The position numbers and the translations under genes are program-made. Positions 1 through 12,455 of a stretch of DNA of 64,000 bases are shown one piece after another. Origin of the DNA: Panax quinquefolius (Eukaryota > Streptophyta > Magnoliopsida > Apiales > Araliaceae); NCBI GenBank assembly GCA_020205615.1, contig CM035153.1, positions 96,934,792-96,998,791 on the forward strand, in the 5' to 3' direction. Within the stretch, counting starts at the first letter, position 1. Each line of letters begins with the position of its first letter. The notes beneath the pieces are model-generated. The model saw only the letters and a list, made by a program, of their open reading frames with translations. It did not search any database and was not told the origin of the DNA.

Positions 1-1093
1 ATAACTCTTCTACAGTGTTATTCACTTTGATCAGCGCCACACGACACGTGGACCGTATTAGAGAGTATAATTGGGGTTCCTACACCTTTGCCTATTTCCT
101 CAAGGGAATGCGCATGCGTTCACAGGGCTTGACGGAGGCTTGGCAAGAATTTTACCCATTTCTGCTGGTGAGTATTTCTCTTATAATTTCCCATGTACAG
201 GTTAAGGGTGTTTACTGATAGCAGATGTTTGCCTTTATGTTGGCTAGTTCTGGGCCTATGAGAGGCTCCCATGCTTACGTCCGGTGAGTGTGTTAGGATT
301 AGATACCTACCCACGAGGATGGCGATGGCATCATTCCATACTGGCGGAGGTCCTTGTAGATGAGGGTTTCACTTATAACCGCGTATAGCTGGAGTTATTG
401 ACAGCTGATGTCATCACATGGATTCCGTATTCAGGGGAGCACTTGAGCATTGGATTTGAGGGTGGGTACCCGACTGGTGTCGAGTACGCGCTTTCCACCC
501 GTAGGATCCCTCTCTTCACAGATGGAGGATAGGAGCTCTATTTAGGAGAGCGTGCTATCAGAAGAACCACATGAGAGATTTGTATACCGATCTTGCCTCC
601 TGTCAGGCGTTATTCGCCTATTTCACAGTCACCCATCATTGATATCCCATTGTTGGGTGTTGACGGTTTTACATTATCAAAGGGTCCCTGCACTCAGGAG
701 ATATTTCAGCATTGGTGGTCCCCTCGTACCATTGGAGCCCAAACCCGCGCCACTTAGTTCATGGGGGATATGGTTCCTGGATCCGTGATGATGATGGATT
801 GGCTAGCATGTGTCCGAGATCCGTCTCATTTGACACAGATTGACTTGACCCGATAGTTGGACCGGACACATTTCTTTATCTGGTACTTGGGCAGAAATCC
901 TTCAGAGGCAGATACTTTTGATCCTTCCAGCTCTGGCGCTAGCCCCTCAGATGATCCATATGGCTTTGCCGGTGCAGATCCTCCATTGTATAGGCATGAC
1001 ATCCACGTTGATGGAGATCCAGTGACTCAGGAAGAGTTACATCAGGTGGACAGGATTGATGATGTAAACATTGACACCATTGTCTTCTTCTGA
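1..1093 (+). pseudogene. PMD-like gene remnant, copy A (3' part)
   Basis: Decayed 3' portion of a plant mobile domain (aminotransferase-like PMD) protein, a family found in host MAIN/MAIL genes and in many transposons. The reading keeps ATRHVDRIREYNWGSY and AYFLKGMRM near 35-115, equivalent to the conserved W-G-x-x-x-LAYLY region of PMD. A GTGAGT donor near 168 and a CAG acceptor near 200 mark an intron that copy B also has. Downstream the frame is broken by stops and shifts. A final open stretch (857-1093) ends in an acidic, Ser/Asp-rich tail before TGA. The 5' part lies outside the window. Family assignment is by recognition only and function is not inferred. Confidence 0.55.
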
Positions 1094-1097
1094 TGTA

Positions 1098-1208
1098 TAT
1101 TCTCGTTATATCTTTTGATAAGCCTCTATTAGACACTGGGTGGTTGTGCCCCATTCTCGCTATATCTTTTGATAGGCCTCTGTTAGATGTAGTGCGTCTG
1201 TGCCCCAT
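1098..1208 (+). repeat. 54-bp tandem duplication after copy A
   Basis: Two adjacent units of about 54 bp share TATATCTTTTGATA and end in TGTGCCCCAT. They lie just after the stop of PMD-like copy A, in what would be its 3' untranslated region. Confidence 0.7.
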
Positions 1209-1374
1209 TTCCCTATATTTCTAGTTGTACAGAGATGTATTAGATGATGATATACTTAGGAATATATATATATATATTTTTCTATTCCCTATATCATATT
1301 GTCATCTATTCTTTATCATGCATGTATTATGTTATGCATATGTATGTATGTCCAGAGATATTCAGCATTGACCC

Positions 1375-1593
1375 TTGGATGGTCTTATGTTACGGCCCAC
1401 ACAGATGTCTTCTTCGACAATTAGCCGCATTGATCATACCCCACCAGTATTGGTGGCATCCCGTCTGAGATCGTGGTATGATAGTAAGTCACCTTTAGAC
1501 AGGGTGACTGTAGATCAGTTATTGCAGTATACTATGACTCTCCTGATGTTTCAAGTTCCCGTAGGCTTTGTAGAGGGTATGCTGGAGCATTAG
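1375..1593 (+). other. Unassigned open stretch between the PMD arms
   Basis: A 72-codon open frame lies in the loop of the inverted repeat. It contains a plausible protein-like segment (RLRSWYDSKSPLDRVTVDQ), and base composition is less AT-rich than the surrounding LTR DNA. It could be the start of a related gene or transposon fragment. I do not recognise it. It has no clear splice context and may be chance. Confidence 0.2.
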
Positions 1594-1604
1594 ATACCAG
1601 AGAG

Positions 1605-3159
1605 CATTGGATAGTGTAAAACTGTTAACACCCATCAATTGGATATCAATGACGGGCGACTCTGATACAAGCCAATAACGTCTGGCAAGAGGCAAGATCG
1701 GTATATGAATCTCTCCTGTAGTGCTCCTGATAGCACGCTCTCCCAAAAAGAGCTCCCATCCTCCATCAGTAAAAGAAGATCCCTACGGGTAGATATAACG
1801 TACTTGACACTAGTTAGGTACCCATCCTCAAACCCAAAGGCTAAATGCTCCCCAAAGTAGGGAATCCAAGTTATGACATCAGCTGTCGACAACTCCAACT
1901 GTAGTCGATAATGGGTGAAACCCTCCGCTATAGGAACCTCCGTCAATATGGAGTGATGCCATCGCCGTCCTCGTGGATAGGTCTCCAAGCCTATCACACT
2001 CACATGACGTAAGCATGTGAGCCTCTCATAGGCCCAGAACTGCCAACACAAAGGCCAATATATGCTGTCAGTCAACACTCTTAACCTGTACATAGGAAAT
2101 CATAAGAGAAATACTCACCAGTAGAAATGAGTAAAATCCTAGCCAAGCCTCCGTCAAGCCCTGCGGACACATGCGCATGCCCTTGAGAAAATAGGCGAGA
2201 GTATAGGAGCCCCAATCATACTCTCCAATACGGTCCACATCTCGTGTGGCGCTCACTAAAGCGAATGATACCGTGGAAGAGTTATCTGCTATGAAGAAGC
2301 CCCTAACGATTATCAAGAACAATCGCCAAAGAATGCGATCCCTGACTCTCACATCATCGGGTATAGGCTCACTCAATAGCCTGCTTATAACATCTACGCT
2401 AAAAGGACCTGTACGAACTGTCCTACCCTTGACCGCCTCACCCGGGACTCCTAGTAAGGATCTAACGGCAGTCGGGGTAATATTTGCCGTACATGGCATT
2501 GGCACCCCTCCAAACTCCACACCACTGATAAATCGCCAATCCATCAGCATCATCATCACCTCATAATCCTACAAATGGAGAGACTGAGTTTGGTGAAACC
2601 AGTGCTCAGACAATGCCCTGAGGTAACCCCAGGGAAAACGACGAGGAAGGATGGAAAAGAACTCCCCAAAACCCTAGCCATGCACAATCGCTCGATAATC
2701 AAGATACAGAGCCTGATATGTGGACTGAATACTGAACCAGTTCCCTCTAAGCTGTGTGAAGCCAGGAACCTGCATTACAAAGCAGATCAATGTCAAAACC
2801 TTTAATCCTCATTAATAGGAAAAAAAGGAAGATCAAAATCCAGCTGATACCTTGTTTTCATGCAAGTAAACTGAGGGGTGTCGACTCAAATCACCTAGAA
2901 GCTCTGGGATCGTCACCTGAATGCCTGGGAAATCCCTACGGGGAACATGAGCAGCAGGAGCGGGGTCCGCAACCGGTACATCCTCGTCCTCTTGCTCGAC
3001 ATCCGGTACCTCAACCCGGACAGGACTTATCACCGCCTCTCTTGCAGACAGCGAGGTTGTCTGGCCGAAGCGGGTCGAGGCACATCGAAGCCCTCCTGCA
3101 TTTTTTGAAGTTGTCCTGCGGGAACTACTCAGCCAATCCAGATCCATATATCTGGACAC
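1605..3159 (-). pseudogene. PMD-like gene, copy B (three exons, broken)
   Basis: The reverse strand gives a three-exon model. Exon 1 is about 3159-2851, with a donor GTATCAG and an acidic stretch DVEQEDEDVPVADPAP. Exon 2 is 2769-2119, after acceptor AATGCAG, with donor GTGAGT. Exon 3 runs from 2085 down to about 1605. Exon 2 has the PMD-like series ALSEHWFHQTQSLHL, LLGVPGEAVKG, EYDWGSYTLAYFLKGMR. Exon 3 has LCWQFWAYERL. At least two in-frame stops in exon 2 and a frame change at the exon 2/3 border make it non-functional as read. Exon 1 starts at GTG or at ATG near 3147. The tail present in copy A is missing. It could be host-derived or transposon-borne. Confidence 0.6.
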
Positions 3160-3718
3160 AAGTCTCCAAATTACCTCAAAAAGGGTGTGGTAAATTCTAA
3201 CCTAGAGTTTTTTAAAATGCATTTTATGACTATATGCATGCATGCATTACTTTAACATACGCCTACAGTAGAGTTAAAAATGCATGAGTACCCAATGCCT
3301 ACATTTTGAAATTTTTTTCCATAATTTCCTTTGTAAATAGAACTATCCACATGCACATAGGCATGACTAGGTGGCCATTCAGTAGCACACCTGCCCACAG
3401 TCATAAACATCCTATATGCATTACACTATCAAAGTCATAATCCATAAACGTAGCCTAATTACCAGGATTACTTTGTTTTTCCACCTTAGCTTATTTGTCC
3501 TCAAATAGGATAAGAAATAGCAAAAAAAAGTTGCCAATTTGACTGTTTCAAAAGTTAAATTTTTTCACATCATTATGTTCAGCATGGTTAAATACTAACA
3601 TTTACTATGTTGAATATTTTTTTATCATGACATATAAGCATGCATATTCACTACTATGTGTTTAGATGCATTTCATGTGATAAGTCATTTTCCAACGGAT
3701 AAAAATTGGAAAAGAAGA
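3160..3718. other. AT-rich spacer, no gene seen
   Basis: No reading frame, repeat or RNA gene is recognised. It should be contiguous with 12976 onward once the solo LTR is removed, because the same GAAGA flanks both sides. No chromovirus 5' LTR or primer-binding site is visible here, so the 5' end of the element starting near 13070 is lost. Confidence 0.5.
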
Positions 3719-6205
3719 TGTGACACCCCTAAATCCAAGTTACCTGACCCCCGAGTTTGGTGCTCACGATCCACAATATAAATAACATCTAACTATCCAT
3801 TTAATTATGAATAGACATATACACCACATTAACTGATATAGTTAATACATTCGTCCCAGGTTATCTAACCTTTATATTACAAACATACCCTTTAGATATA
3901 CATAAAGGGTTTACAAATACAACATAATATATATGTTAAACATAGCTATTATAGCATAACAACTTTGCCTTTTATCTTCACAGCTCCTATGGCTTCTTCG
4001 TCCCTGGCTCAAATGTTTTATTTAGCAAAGGTGAGTAACAAATTTGCCCCGCAAGTTAAGATATACAATAAATGTATAAGAATCAAGACAACAAACTATC
4101 TAATTCGATAGAATGACTCCAAAGTTTGGGGAACTTTGAAAATAACTGAACAATTTGTTCTTTTCTAACTAATCTTCTCGCAACCTATGCAACAAAATAG
4201 TTCAATAATGAAAGGGTACAACACTTTCAAAGCTTCTATGATATTCTATTGAATAACAATTTAGAAATACTCTTTAGAGTTTATGATGAATGATCTTACA
4301 AGATCTTGAAATTCTCTTCTCGAGTAACTATCAAAGATTTACTCTAATATACCCAAATAACCATATGGAAATATTTTCCAAAATTTATATTGAGTGATCA
4401 CAAAGGATCTAGAACTTCTCTTCTCGAGTAACTATCAAAGATTTACTTTGATATACCTAGCTGCATCAGATAACCATAAAGATTAAATCATACCCCTCTG
4501 CAAGTATAACAAGTGATCAGCTTTATTATACCCTATATTATGCATAATATTCAAACGCGCGCAAAGGCCGAATATACGACCAAAATGTTCCTTTTATATA
4601 AAAGGTTGTTCTTCTCAGTCTTTGAATCAAAATTTGATTTAACAACGAAATACAATGATTTCAATTTCTAATCACTTCTCTTCTCTTCTCTTAAACCTAT
4701 CAAGTTTTCTTTTTCAATCTGGCCGAAACAATTGACATTGATCTATCAATAATAATTGAATTCTCTTCTCTTCTCTTCTCAAACCAATCAAGTTCTAACA
4801 AATGTTCGTCTAGTCAGAATAATTGGCTAAGACATTTCTCAACACGATTCGACAATAGACAGAAATTATCTGTACTATTATAATCACTAATAGATTCTAC
4901 GGATGTGAATATCCAATTACAATTATTCTACAATTATATATTCTCAGAATCACTAATTCAATTTGAATTAATAAGCATGCACTAACTGCGAATAATCAAC
5001 AATAAATTCTCAAATGTGGTCTAATCAACAATAATTAACCACCATAATATTTGAATAAATATAACTCAAGGTTGAGTTAAGAAAACTTGTCTTCTCCATT
5101 GATTACTGCTACACAATATACTTATCTACGTTTGAAAACCCTATAATCATAATATCGGTCTCACAATTAGCATCATAATTCACAACACATAATACTGTAA
5201 TTTACAGTCAATCTTTCTCCTAGGCACATTAGCACATAGCCACATCAGTGTTTATAACCTATATAAACATTTATCAAGTCTAACTAATTTGGCCTGGTTG
5301 GATTTCAGTCTATTCTCAGTGTATTGGTCACCCTATCTGACAATTAACACTTAAATTGTCAACTAAACTCGGTCTCTAAGCTTTAATATTATTTTAGATA
5401 AGTCAAATATCATTTATAATATTTTTCGGAAGCTTTTAATAATTTTCTAATATCTAATACTGAAATCATTTTTAAATGATTTAAAACACTGAATATTCTA
5501 AATCATTTTTAATATCATTTATAACACTTTGAAATCATTTTTAAATGATTTAAATATCAAATAAATTCATCATCATTAATATCTAATAATATTAAAATAT
5601 TAATGACATACTTGTCAAAATATTAAAGTTATTAATAATAACTTAAAATATTTTTAAATCACCAATATTCTACTTAAGCGATTTTTAAAATAATTAAAAT
5701 CATTTTTAAACCATCACCATTAATATTTAAATATTAATGAAATTCTTATCAAAATACTAAAAGTCATTAATTACAACTTAAAATATTTTTAAATCATTTT
5801 CCCATTTTAAATAATTTTAAATCAATAAAATCATTTTTAATTCATTTATTTAATATTATAATTAAATAAATCCAATATCATTAATATTAAATTATTAATA
5901 AAATTCTCTAAAAATATTAAAAGTTACATTTTATAACTCAAAATATTTTTAACACTTTATTCTTATTTAAAATGATTTTATAATATTAAAATCATTTTCT
6001 CTAATTTATTTAATATACTAATTAAATAAATTAAATACCATTAATATTTAAATAATTATAAATATTAATGAAAAATATCCCAAATAGTCAAAAATTATTT
6101 TTCATAATTTAAAATAATTTTTAAAATAATTTTTGGTAATTTTTATAATTTATTTTCTATTTTTAATTATTTTCTAGAAAATTATAAATTAAAATTAATA
6201 AAATC

Positions 6206-6226
6206 GTCGCTATAGGCTATAGCGAC
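6206..6226. other. Perfect 10-bp-stem hairpin in LTR-II
   Basis: GTCGCTATAG, one central base, then its exact reverse complement CTATAGCGAC. The LTR-II copy at 34343 has a related 9-bp stem (CTGTCGCTA with TAGCGACAG, 37118-37142) in the homologous region, with a different loop. Confidence 0.7.
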
Positions 6227-7340
6227 ACAAAGCGTCGCTGTTGGTGTTCTTGAGCCTCAAGAACACTGACAGTCAGTGTTCAAGGGGTCAACTTTGACCG
6301 CCTTTGATTCTCAATATATTCATGTTTTGGGTTTGCTAAGACACTGATTTGGTAGTGTGTATGCAACACTACAATTATCAACTTTCATATTGGGCATAGA
6401 ACCTCAACCTTTGAATATTCAAACCCTTAAAGTCACTGTCAGACATCATCTGGGTTTTCTGGGTTACCCAGTAACCCAGACAGTCTCATGGTTCCTCCTT
6501 CAAGCTCCATTAATTTTGGTGTTCTGGTCATTCGTTCGTTGTTCTTATGGTCGAAATAAGTAGTACACATGACAGGGAACAAAAACATAACATAATCTTA
6601 GTCCAACAAGATCCAAATCCCCAGATATGATCCGGTCAAACCCTGTCAGAGGGCTTGTTCATACGATTTCTGGAAATTCCAAAAACTCAAAATCAGTCTC
6701 GGATGGCTACTTTGACCATCTCCTATATCCAACATAGTTGTTGTTTAAGGGTTTTTAAGGCATGGATTTATACTCCATCTAGTAGGCTACAACACGTATA
6801 CAACAACATCCATATATCACATAAAAACTGACAGTTATTGGCTTGGCAAAATCTTGTCGAATATTTGAAACAAGTTTCGGGTTACCCGAATTTGATTTGG
6901 TCATGCACAGTCGGCGGGTTTTGACCGATTATAACTCACAATCTGGTCATCCAATAGCTACGATTCTAGTTCCAGATCAAAGACAACATGACAAGCTACA
7001 GATTACAACTTTAAAACAATAAAAATCATAAACACAGAAAGATCTAGAGCGACTGACATTAGCTTGTCAGACGACTTTTGTGTTCTTGGACAGTTTTTGA
7101 AAAATATCATTTTTACCCACTTTGATGCTATGGATCAAGTATAGATCATCATAGATCATCATAAAACACCTTCTAGCATGATTCTAAACACATAAACACG
7201 AAATTTTTCTTAAGCATACAAGATCAAACTATGAGTTAGGTTTATACCTTTCTAGTCCAATCTTTGATCCCCCTTCTACTGATCTTGATGATCTAGGAGC
7301 TTGGTTAGTGACTGATTCACTTAGGGATTTAGGATTTTTA

Positions 7341-7910
7341 GAGAGAGAGAGAGAGAGAGAGAGAGTTGTTTCAGAGCTAGAGATCAAATGTTCAATTTTG
7401 GTGAACTTTCTCTCTCCAAAATCACCTATACTTGGATGCAATGAATCCAAGTATACAAGGTGGCATTCTAGATCAGATTAGGTATGGATTTCCAGCACAT
7501 GGTCTTATCCAACATGGTGAGTCACCAAATCTTTCAATATCTCTTTACTTAATACTTAAGTAAAGGGTATTTTGGACATTGGTCATGAAATTTTAGTGGC
7601 ATAAAAGTAACTTACAAACCCTTACGGTTTAACCCTAAGGTTCTAACCCTTAGATTTTACAACCTTAGCTTCTAGGATTTTCTAAATTAGGGTTTTAAAA
7701 TAGAAAAGTAAGATTTCAAATATATAATTAGTTTTTCCTAATTATATTAAAGGTTACTAAACACATTAAAATTTACTAATCACTTTAGGGCTTACTAATT
7801 AGGATTAGGGTTTCCTAATTAAGGTTTAGGATTCTCAAATTAAAAATTAGGGTTTTCTGGCTTTCGATTAGGGTTCCTAACTACACATTAGGGTTTTTAA
7901 TCGTGAGATT
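7341..7910 (-). promoter_or_regulatory. GA tract plus telobox cluster in LTR-II
   Basis: A 25-nt pure GA tract (7341-7365) is followed by at least five exact TTAGGGTTT motifs (reverse of telobox AAACCCTAA) between 7680 and 7915. In the LTR's own orientation the teloboxes lie upstream of the GA tract, near the expected transcription start. Teloboxes and GA repeats are known plant Polycomb-recruiting motifs. The role here is inferred from motif presence only. Confidence 0.5.
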
Positions 7911-8611
7911 AGGGTTTCCAATCCCTTATCAGGGTTTACAAAGTTTAAACCCTATCCAGTCAATCCACTATTACAAAACACTAAATAGATAACGCAGAAA
8001 AAACGTTGTGGTTTCAGTCAGAAAAACGTCGTGTTTAAAGGTGTCATCTATTTGACACCCTTACACAACATTTTTAAAACGTTGTAGCTAAGCACATTAC
8101 ACAACGTTTTTAAGAAAAAAACATTGTAGATTTGTTTTCCATAAATTAACAGATGCTTAAAAACGTTGTAGAAGGTATGATTCCACAACGTTTTCTGGAT
8201 AAAAACGTTGTAGTTTAATATATAAGACAATGTTTTTAACCAATTTATACAATATTTTTAAAATGTTGTAGATAAAGAAAAAAAGAAAAAAAAAATTTTG
8301 GTTCACCTATATTACCAATGCACATGCAATTTCCTAATTGCAATGATATATAGCTAAAAGGTCTAAATTCTCATTTAAATTTAAAGCCAAAATGTATCAA
8401 TAATTCAAAATACATCCCAATAATACCATTCGTTTGCAATTGCAAATTACTACATACACAAAATATATACCAATAAATGAATATGATTTTAACATCTCCA
8501 AAGTCGGTACAGATTTCACTCTTTTAGTAGTAATTAGGAGATAACTTATGTTTAATCATTTCCTATGTTATTGCTATGTTATTGCTCATCTCTAGTCGGG
8601 TGATGTGCTAC

Positions 8612-8803
<192 letters not shown>

Positions 8804-9223
8804 CTAGTTTAGGAATCTAGTTTAGGAATTTTACTTGTACTCATCTCATGTTAATTAGTCATTGATATAGTAAGAGCTAACACAAAGAGAAATATTCATT
8901 AGTAAAGATGTGATTAAGAACATAAAGATTGAGCATAGAACTCTGACTGGATTCGTATATTCAATCAAACTGCTGAGATGCTCATTTAACCATCACACTG
9001 AAACACAAATTCATTACATTGAATACTGCATCCCAAGTAACTGGGGTTAGGGTAATGTTTGCATAAAAATACCTAGACAAACAAGAAGAGGATTTCCAGA
9101 TTGGAAGTAAGCAGCTAGGAAATAAAAACTATAAAATTTTGTTATCAAATTAACTGTAAACACGCTACAAAACCGGAGTTAAACTGCTATGGCACATAAA
9201 TTCAGAGATCCAATGGTTATTAC

Positions 9224-9321
9224 CTTTGGACCCAATCTAGCATACCAACAGATACGTTATTATTCTCAATAGTTGCTACAGCACCAGATCCAGGTTATTC
9301 CATAAATGTTCCATCTGCAAC
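9224..9321 (-). pseudogene. Captured exon: P1B-type copper ATPase (PAA1/HMA6-like)
   Basis: The minus-strand frame gives VADGTFME, a stop, then PGSGAVATIENNNVSVGMLD and WVQR. It lies between acceptor ATGCAG and donor GTAATA. The pattern EEPGSGxxAxxxxxxVxVGxLxW is typical of the nucleotide-binding domain of plastid Cu+-ATPases, so the stop replaces the second Glu. Assignment to PAA1/HMA6 is from memory of the family and less sure than the ABC and kinesin calls. Confidence 0.55.
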
Positions 9322-9439
9322 CTGCATAAATATTTCTTACAGAAAAGCTCCAGAATAACAAGTGATCAACTACAAAAATAAGCAGAGTAAACATTTAAAT
9401 ATACTCAACAGCACAAAAAGCAATATTAGGAACTTTGAA

Positions 9440-9443
9440 TGAC

Positions 9444-9483
<40 letters not shown>

Positions 9484-9520
9484 GTGTGTCTGTGTGTGTG
9501 TATATATATATATATATATA
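9440..9520. repeat. TA/TG microsatellite
   Basis: About 80 bp of TA and TG dinucleotides inside the CACTA element. The apparent reading frame across it is low-complexity and was not called. Confidence 0.9.
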
Positions 9521-10007
9521 ATGTATACATCATCAGGTCATAAGGAATGCTAAAAGCAATTACACTATCTATAGCATAGTTCAGAAACTTATCAAAGAAG
9601 AATGAAAAAGGACAGATGCACAAAAATGTAACCTGGTTAGCCATCAAAACTAGAAGGTGAACGTGGCATTTAAAGAAAAATATGCCAATCCAAAACCATG
9701 GAGAGACAAAGTATATCCAAGTGCACTTAACAATATTTGTAATTCTATAATGGTTTAATATAAGTCTTTAGCAAGCAGACATTGCATAAAACTCAATAGT
9801 TGCATGATACAAAACTACACCCCTTAAGGTCTACTGATCAGAAGATCAAATTTCTTTCACAATTGTTAGAGAATTGCCTGTCTGACAGTTGCCCGTATGG
9901 TTCAGATATTACCTTACAGCAGATACAAGCACTGAAACTAGGCCCTGTAAATTTATTTATTTAATCTCATAGAAAGACTAATTTACGACCAAGTCTTTTT
10001 TCTGTAC

Positions 10008-10251
10008 AGTTCCACCAGAACATTACCACTAGGTGTAACTACCTGGAAGGCAGTATAGATTGCATTAAAATATTGAAAAACCATATAAATGATCTGCAAA
10101 CAAATTAGAAAGTACCTTGACACCATCAAACTCAATGTAATTCGGTTCAATAATATAATTTTTACTCTCAATTCTTTGCAAAGAAGATACGTCATGGGCA
10201 CTAAGATCTCTAGATATGACCATCAGTTCATGAATACGGTCCGCATAACCA
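10008..10251 (-). pseudogene. Captured exons: peroxisomal ABC transporter (ABCD1/PXA1-like)
   Basis: There are two adjacent minus-strand exons. The first (10251-10116) reads GYADRIHELMVISRDLS, then NYIEFDGVK before GTACTT. The second starts at 10042 after TTCCAG with VVTPSGNVLVE, then loses similarity. This is the linker leading into the second nucleotide-binding domain of plant full-length peroxisomal ABC transporters (PXA1/COMATOSE type). The intron between them is only about 73 bp and keeps GT-AG borders. The capture ends before the Walker A motif, so no ATPase core is present. Confidence 0.8.
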
Positions 10252-11129
10252 CTGCACAATTGAAGAGTTTAAATCATATATGAGAACGTGAACTGAGATA
10301 TGTGATAGCATGTTGCACAGATTCTTCCCTTCTCTTCATTTAAAGAGAAATGTAATTTGTACAACTCACATGTGAATAGAAAATACTTGGGCAAGTAATT
10401 AAAATATTAGAACAAGCCTTCCATAAAGGTCTCACATACTGCACAGTAACACGTACTATTTGGGTACTACAAAGTTGCATCCTGCTCATATAAAATAAGC
10501 CTGTAGCTATAAGAGATTATTGGAATGGAGGAATTGAGCATAAGGAAAATGGTTGGCTGACATGCCTCTAACACTATCAACATATGACTCCAGTAGCAGA
10601 AGCAATCATTAATTAAATCCATGTTGAAGTGCTCTTTAATACCAAATAAAGAGATACACCCGTGATATACGTGCAGAATCTTTTACATAGTCCATGTGCA
10701 GCCACAAACCATGCATGCATCCAGTATATGTAAGAAGTAGGAAATAAATAAAAGTTCTATACAATTCTGTAACTATAATACATATATAGTTGTAAATTAG
10801 TAGGTACATATATATTGTCATGTCCTAGTCGAGGCCATATACTGGTGTTTGTGTCATAGTGTCATGTGAGTTTTAATATGTTTTAGTTTCATAGATTGTG
10901 CACTACTAATAGGACCTCATAATTCAGATTTAGTAAACAAGATTCTCCTTGGAGTTCACAAATCATTCCTCTAATTCTGATTAATAGTAAAGGAATCCTG
11001 AAACGGGGCGATAGTAAACAAGATTCTTCGTACGTACCAACAAAGCTACTTCAATCAAATTTCTATATCATACTCAGACAAAAATCAACCAACATTCTCA
11101 CGGAAGCTGAGATATTAGATATATCAAAC

Positions 11130-11228
11130 CTTTAGCTTGGGTTCATGAACAGTTAAAGCATTATCATCCACAGTCACGATGTCCTCCTTGCGAGAAACTT
11201 CCTTCTTGTTCAGAGGTCTTTTCCGATC
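11130..11228 (-). pseudogene. Captured exon: kinesin-13 motor domain start
   Basis: An intact 33-codon exon lies between acceptor TTATAG and donor GTTTGA. It reads DRKRPLNKKEVSRKEDIVTV then ALTVHEPKLK. This is beta-strand 1 of the kinesin motor domain; the RKRPLNKKE form is typical of the kinesin-13 (MCAK/KIN-13A) family. The P-loop and microtubule-binding parts are absent. It is the best preserved of the captured exons, with no stop codon. Confidence 0.82.
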
Positions 11229-11310
11229 CTATAAATTCTGCACATGCCAATCAAGTCAAAATCATTTGATCCTGTTTCAACATCTTATATTTAGCATCAA
11301 CTAACATCAC

Positions 11311-11433
11311 CGCACGCTTACACAGCATTAAGGTTTGGCAAGTGTTTTGTTCCCGTTCTCCTGATGATCTCATTGAAGAACTGTGTGTGTCGGACACTTG
11401 GAAAAGAATCAGTAGCTTCAGCAGTGATGAAGC
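11311..11433 (-). other. Possible captured exon, unidentified
   Basis: Just upstream of the kinesin exon, the same strand has a 41-codon open stretch including ITAEATDSFPSVRHTQFFNE and ending near a GTGTAAG donor-like site. It looks protein-like, but I cannot assign it to a family. It could be a fifth captured fragment or chance. Confidence 0.3.
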
Positions 11434-12184
11434 CAAAATCATGACTTTTTGGTTGATATATCTATATCATTTGAAGGAGGTTTGGATATTATGGGCATTT
11501 AAAGTAACACACAGAACTACAGAAGTAATAACGATATTACGTTAAAAAAATCATTAATGATTAAATCAACTGTTGTTCAGTGCTTCTACCACCGCAAGTG
11601 ATTTCTAAAGAATAATTTAATTAGACAACTGACAAAAAAATACAATTAGCTAAGGGTTAAATACAAACCCTAGCATGGAAGCCCATTTCATTAGTTCTTG
11701 ATAAATTTTCAACATCTTATATTCAGCATTAATTTACTTTAGTTCTTGATAATAGTTTGACCACAAAGATCTATTAATTTGATGAACTCTTAACTTCATA
11801 TCTGGGCATAAGGTTAACCTCTCGAAACCCAGAGAACCCAAACAGAAAAGATAGCAAGGGAACCACTCAAATAAATTCAAAAGAACACTTGAGATAAGTA
11901 TCCTGGGGATTCCAAAGATACTGTAAAAATAAGGTGAAGGAACTTACCTATATCTTTCTAGACAGATATACAAATGGCAATCAAACATTGAACAAAGAAA
12001 TAAAAAATCTAAATGAAAAATGAAAAAAGAAAACATTTTGAAATTGATTCGGAACATCAACATTCAGAAATCGATTCAGTAACCCTAAATCAAAAGGTAT
12101 ACATATATCTGACAATCGATAACAGAAATTGTCAAAGTTTGAAAGGATACGTAAGTAAATAAGAGAGTAAAAAGCTATACCAGA

Positions 12185-12455
12185 TCAGTCGGAGAATCTT
12201 ACCTCGGATATTGAAACTCAAACTCTGCGTTTGTGAACTAGTTGCTGCGTTTTTCAGTTTCTCTCTCCCTACAAGACTCAACCTGTGGTAAAGCTCAAAT
12301 CAAACACTAATTTGAAACCCTAACACCATAACTACTTTAGTAAAGCAAGAGAGAGAGATAAAGGAGGAGGAAGAGGAGGAGGTCGCTGGCGAGGAGGAGA
12401 TCTGAGAAGGAAGCTTGGAGATAGAGAGGGAAAACGGGAGAGAGAAGGAAAAAAG
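12185..12455 (-). promoter_or_regulatory. Gene-like 5' leader with intron inside the CACTA
   Basis: Reading the minus strand, a CT-rich leader (TTCTCTCTCCC type, 12455-12350) is followed by an intron-like segment ending in CACAG (about 12282). An exon-like segment then ends at GAG before GTAAGATT (about 12203). This is what a plant 5' untranslated region with a leader intron looks like. It lies upstream of all the captured exons and on their strand. Promoter activity is inferred only. Confidence 0.4.

Larger units (their letters stand above)
33..2253. repeat. Large inverted repeat of the PMD-like gene
   Basis: Positions 33-690 on the plus strand match the reverse complement of about 1605-2253, with many substitutions. 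The loop is roughly 915 bp. Both arms hold the same exon-intron-exon segment, so the duplication is at DNA level. The right arm continues as a fuller gene copy up to 3159, while the left arm continues to the gene tail at 1093. Arm ends were placed by eye. Confidence 0.7.

Noticed and set aside
33..2253. Terminal inverted repeats of a Mutator-like element
   Set aside because: The arms are gene segments with an intron, are not at element ends, and no 9-bp duplication or MULE transposase was seen.
2246..2805. Plus-strand frames of 106 and 76 codons
   Set aside because: They are antisense to exon 2 of PMD-like copy B, which has the splice sites and protein similarity.
6357..6563. 68-codon plus-strand frame
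   Set aside because: It lies in an LTR-II region that is antisense to the LTR, with no similarity or conserved start.
9426..9647. Minus-strand 73-codon frame
   Set aside because: Most of it is translated TA/TG microsatellite (Tyr/Ile repeats).
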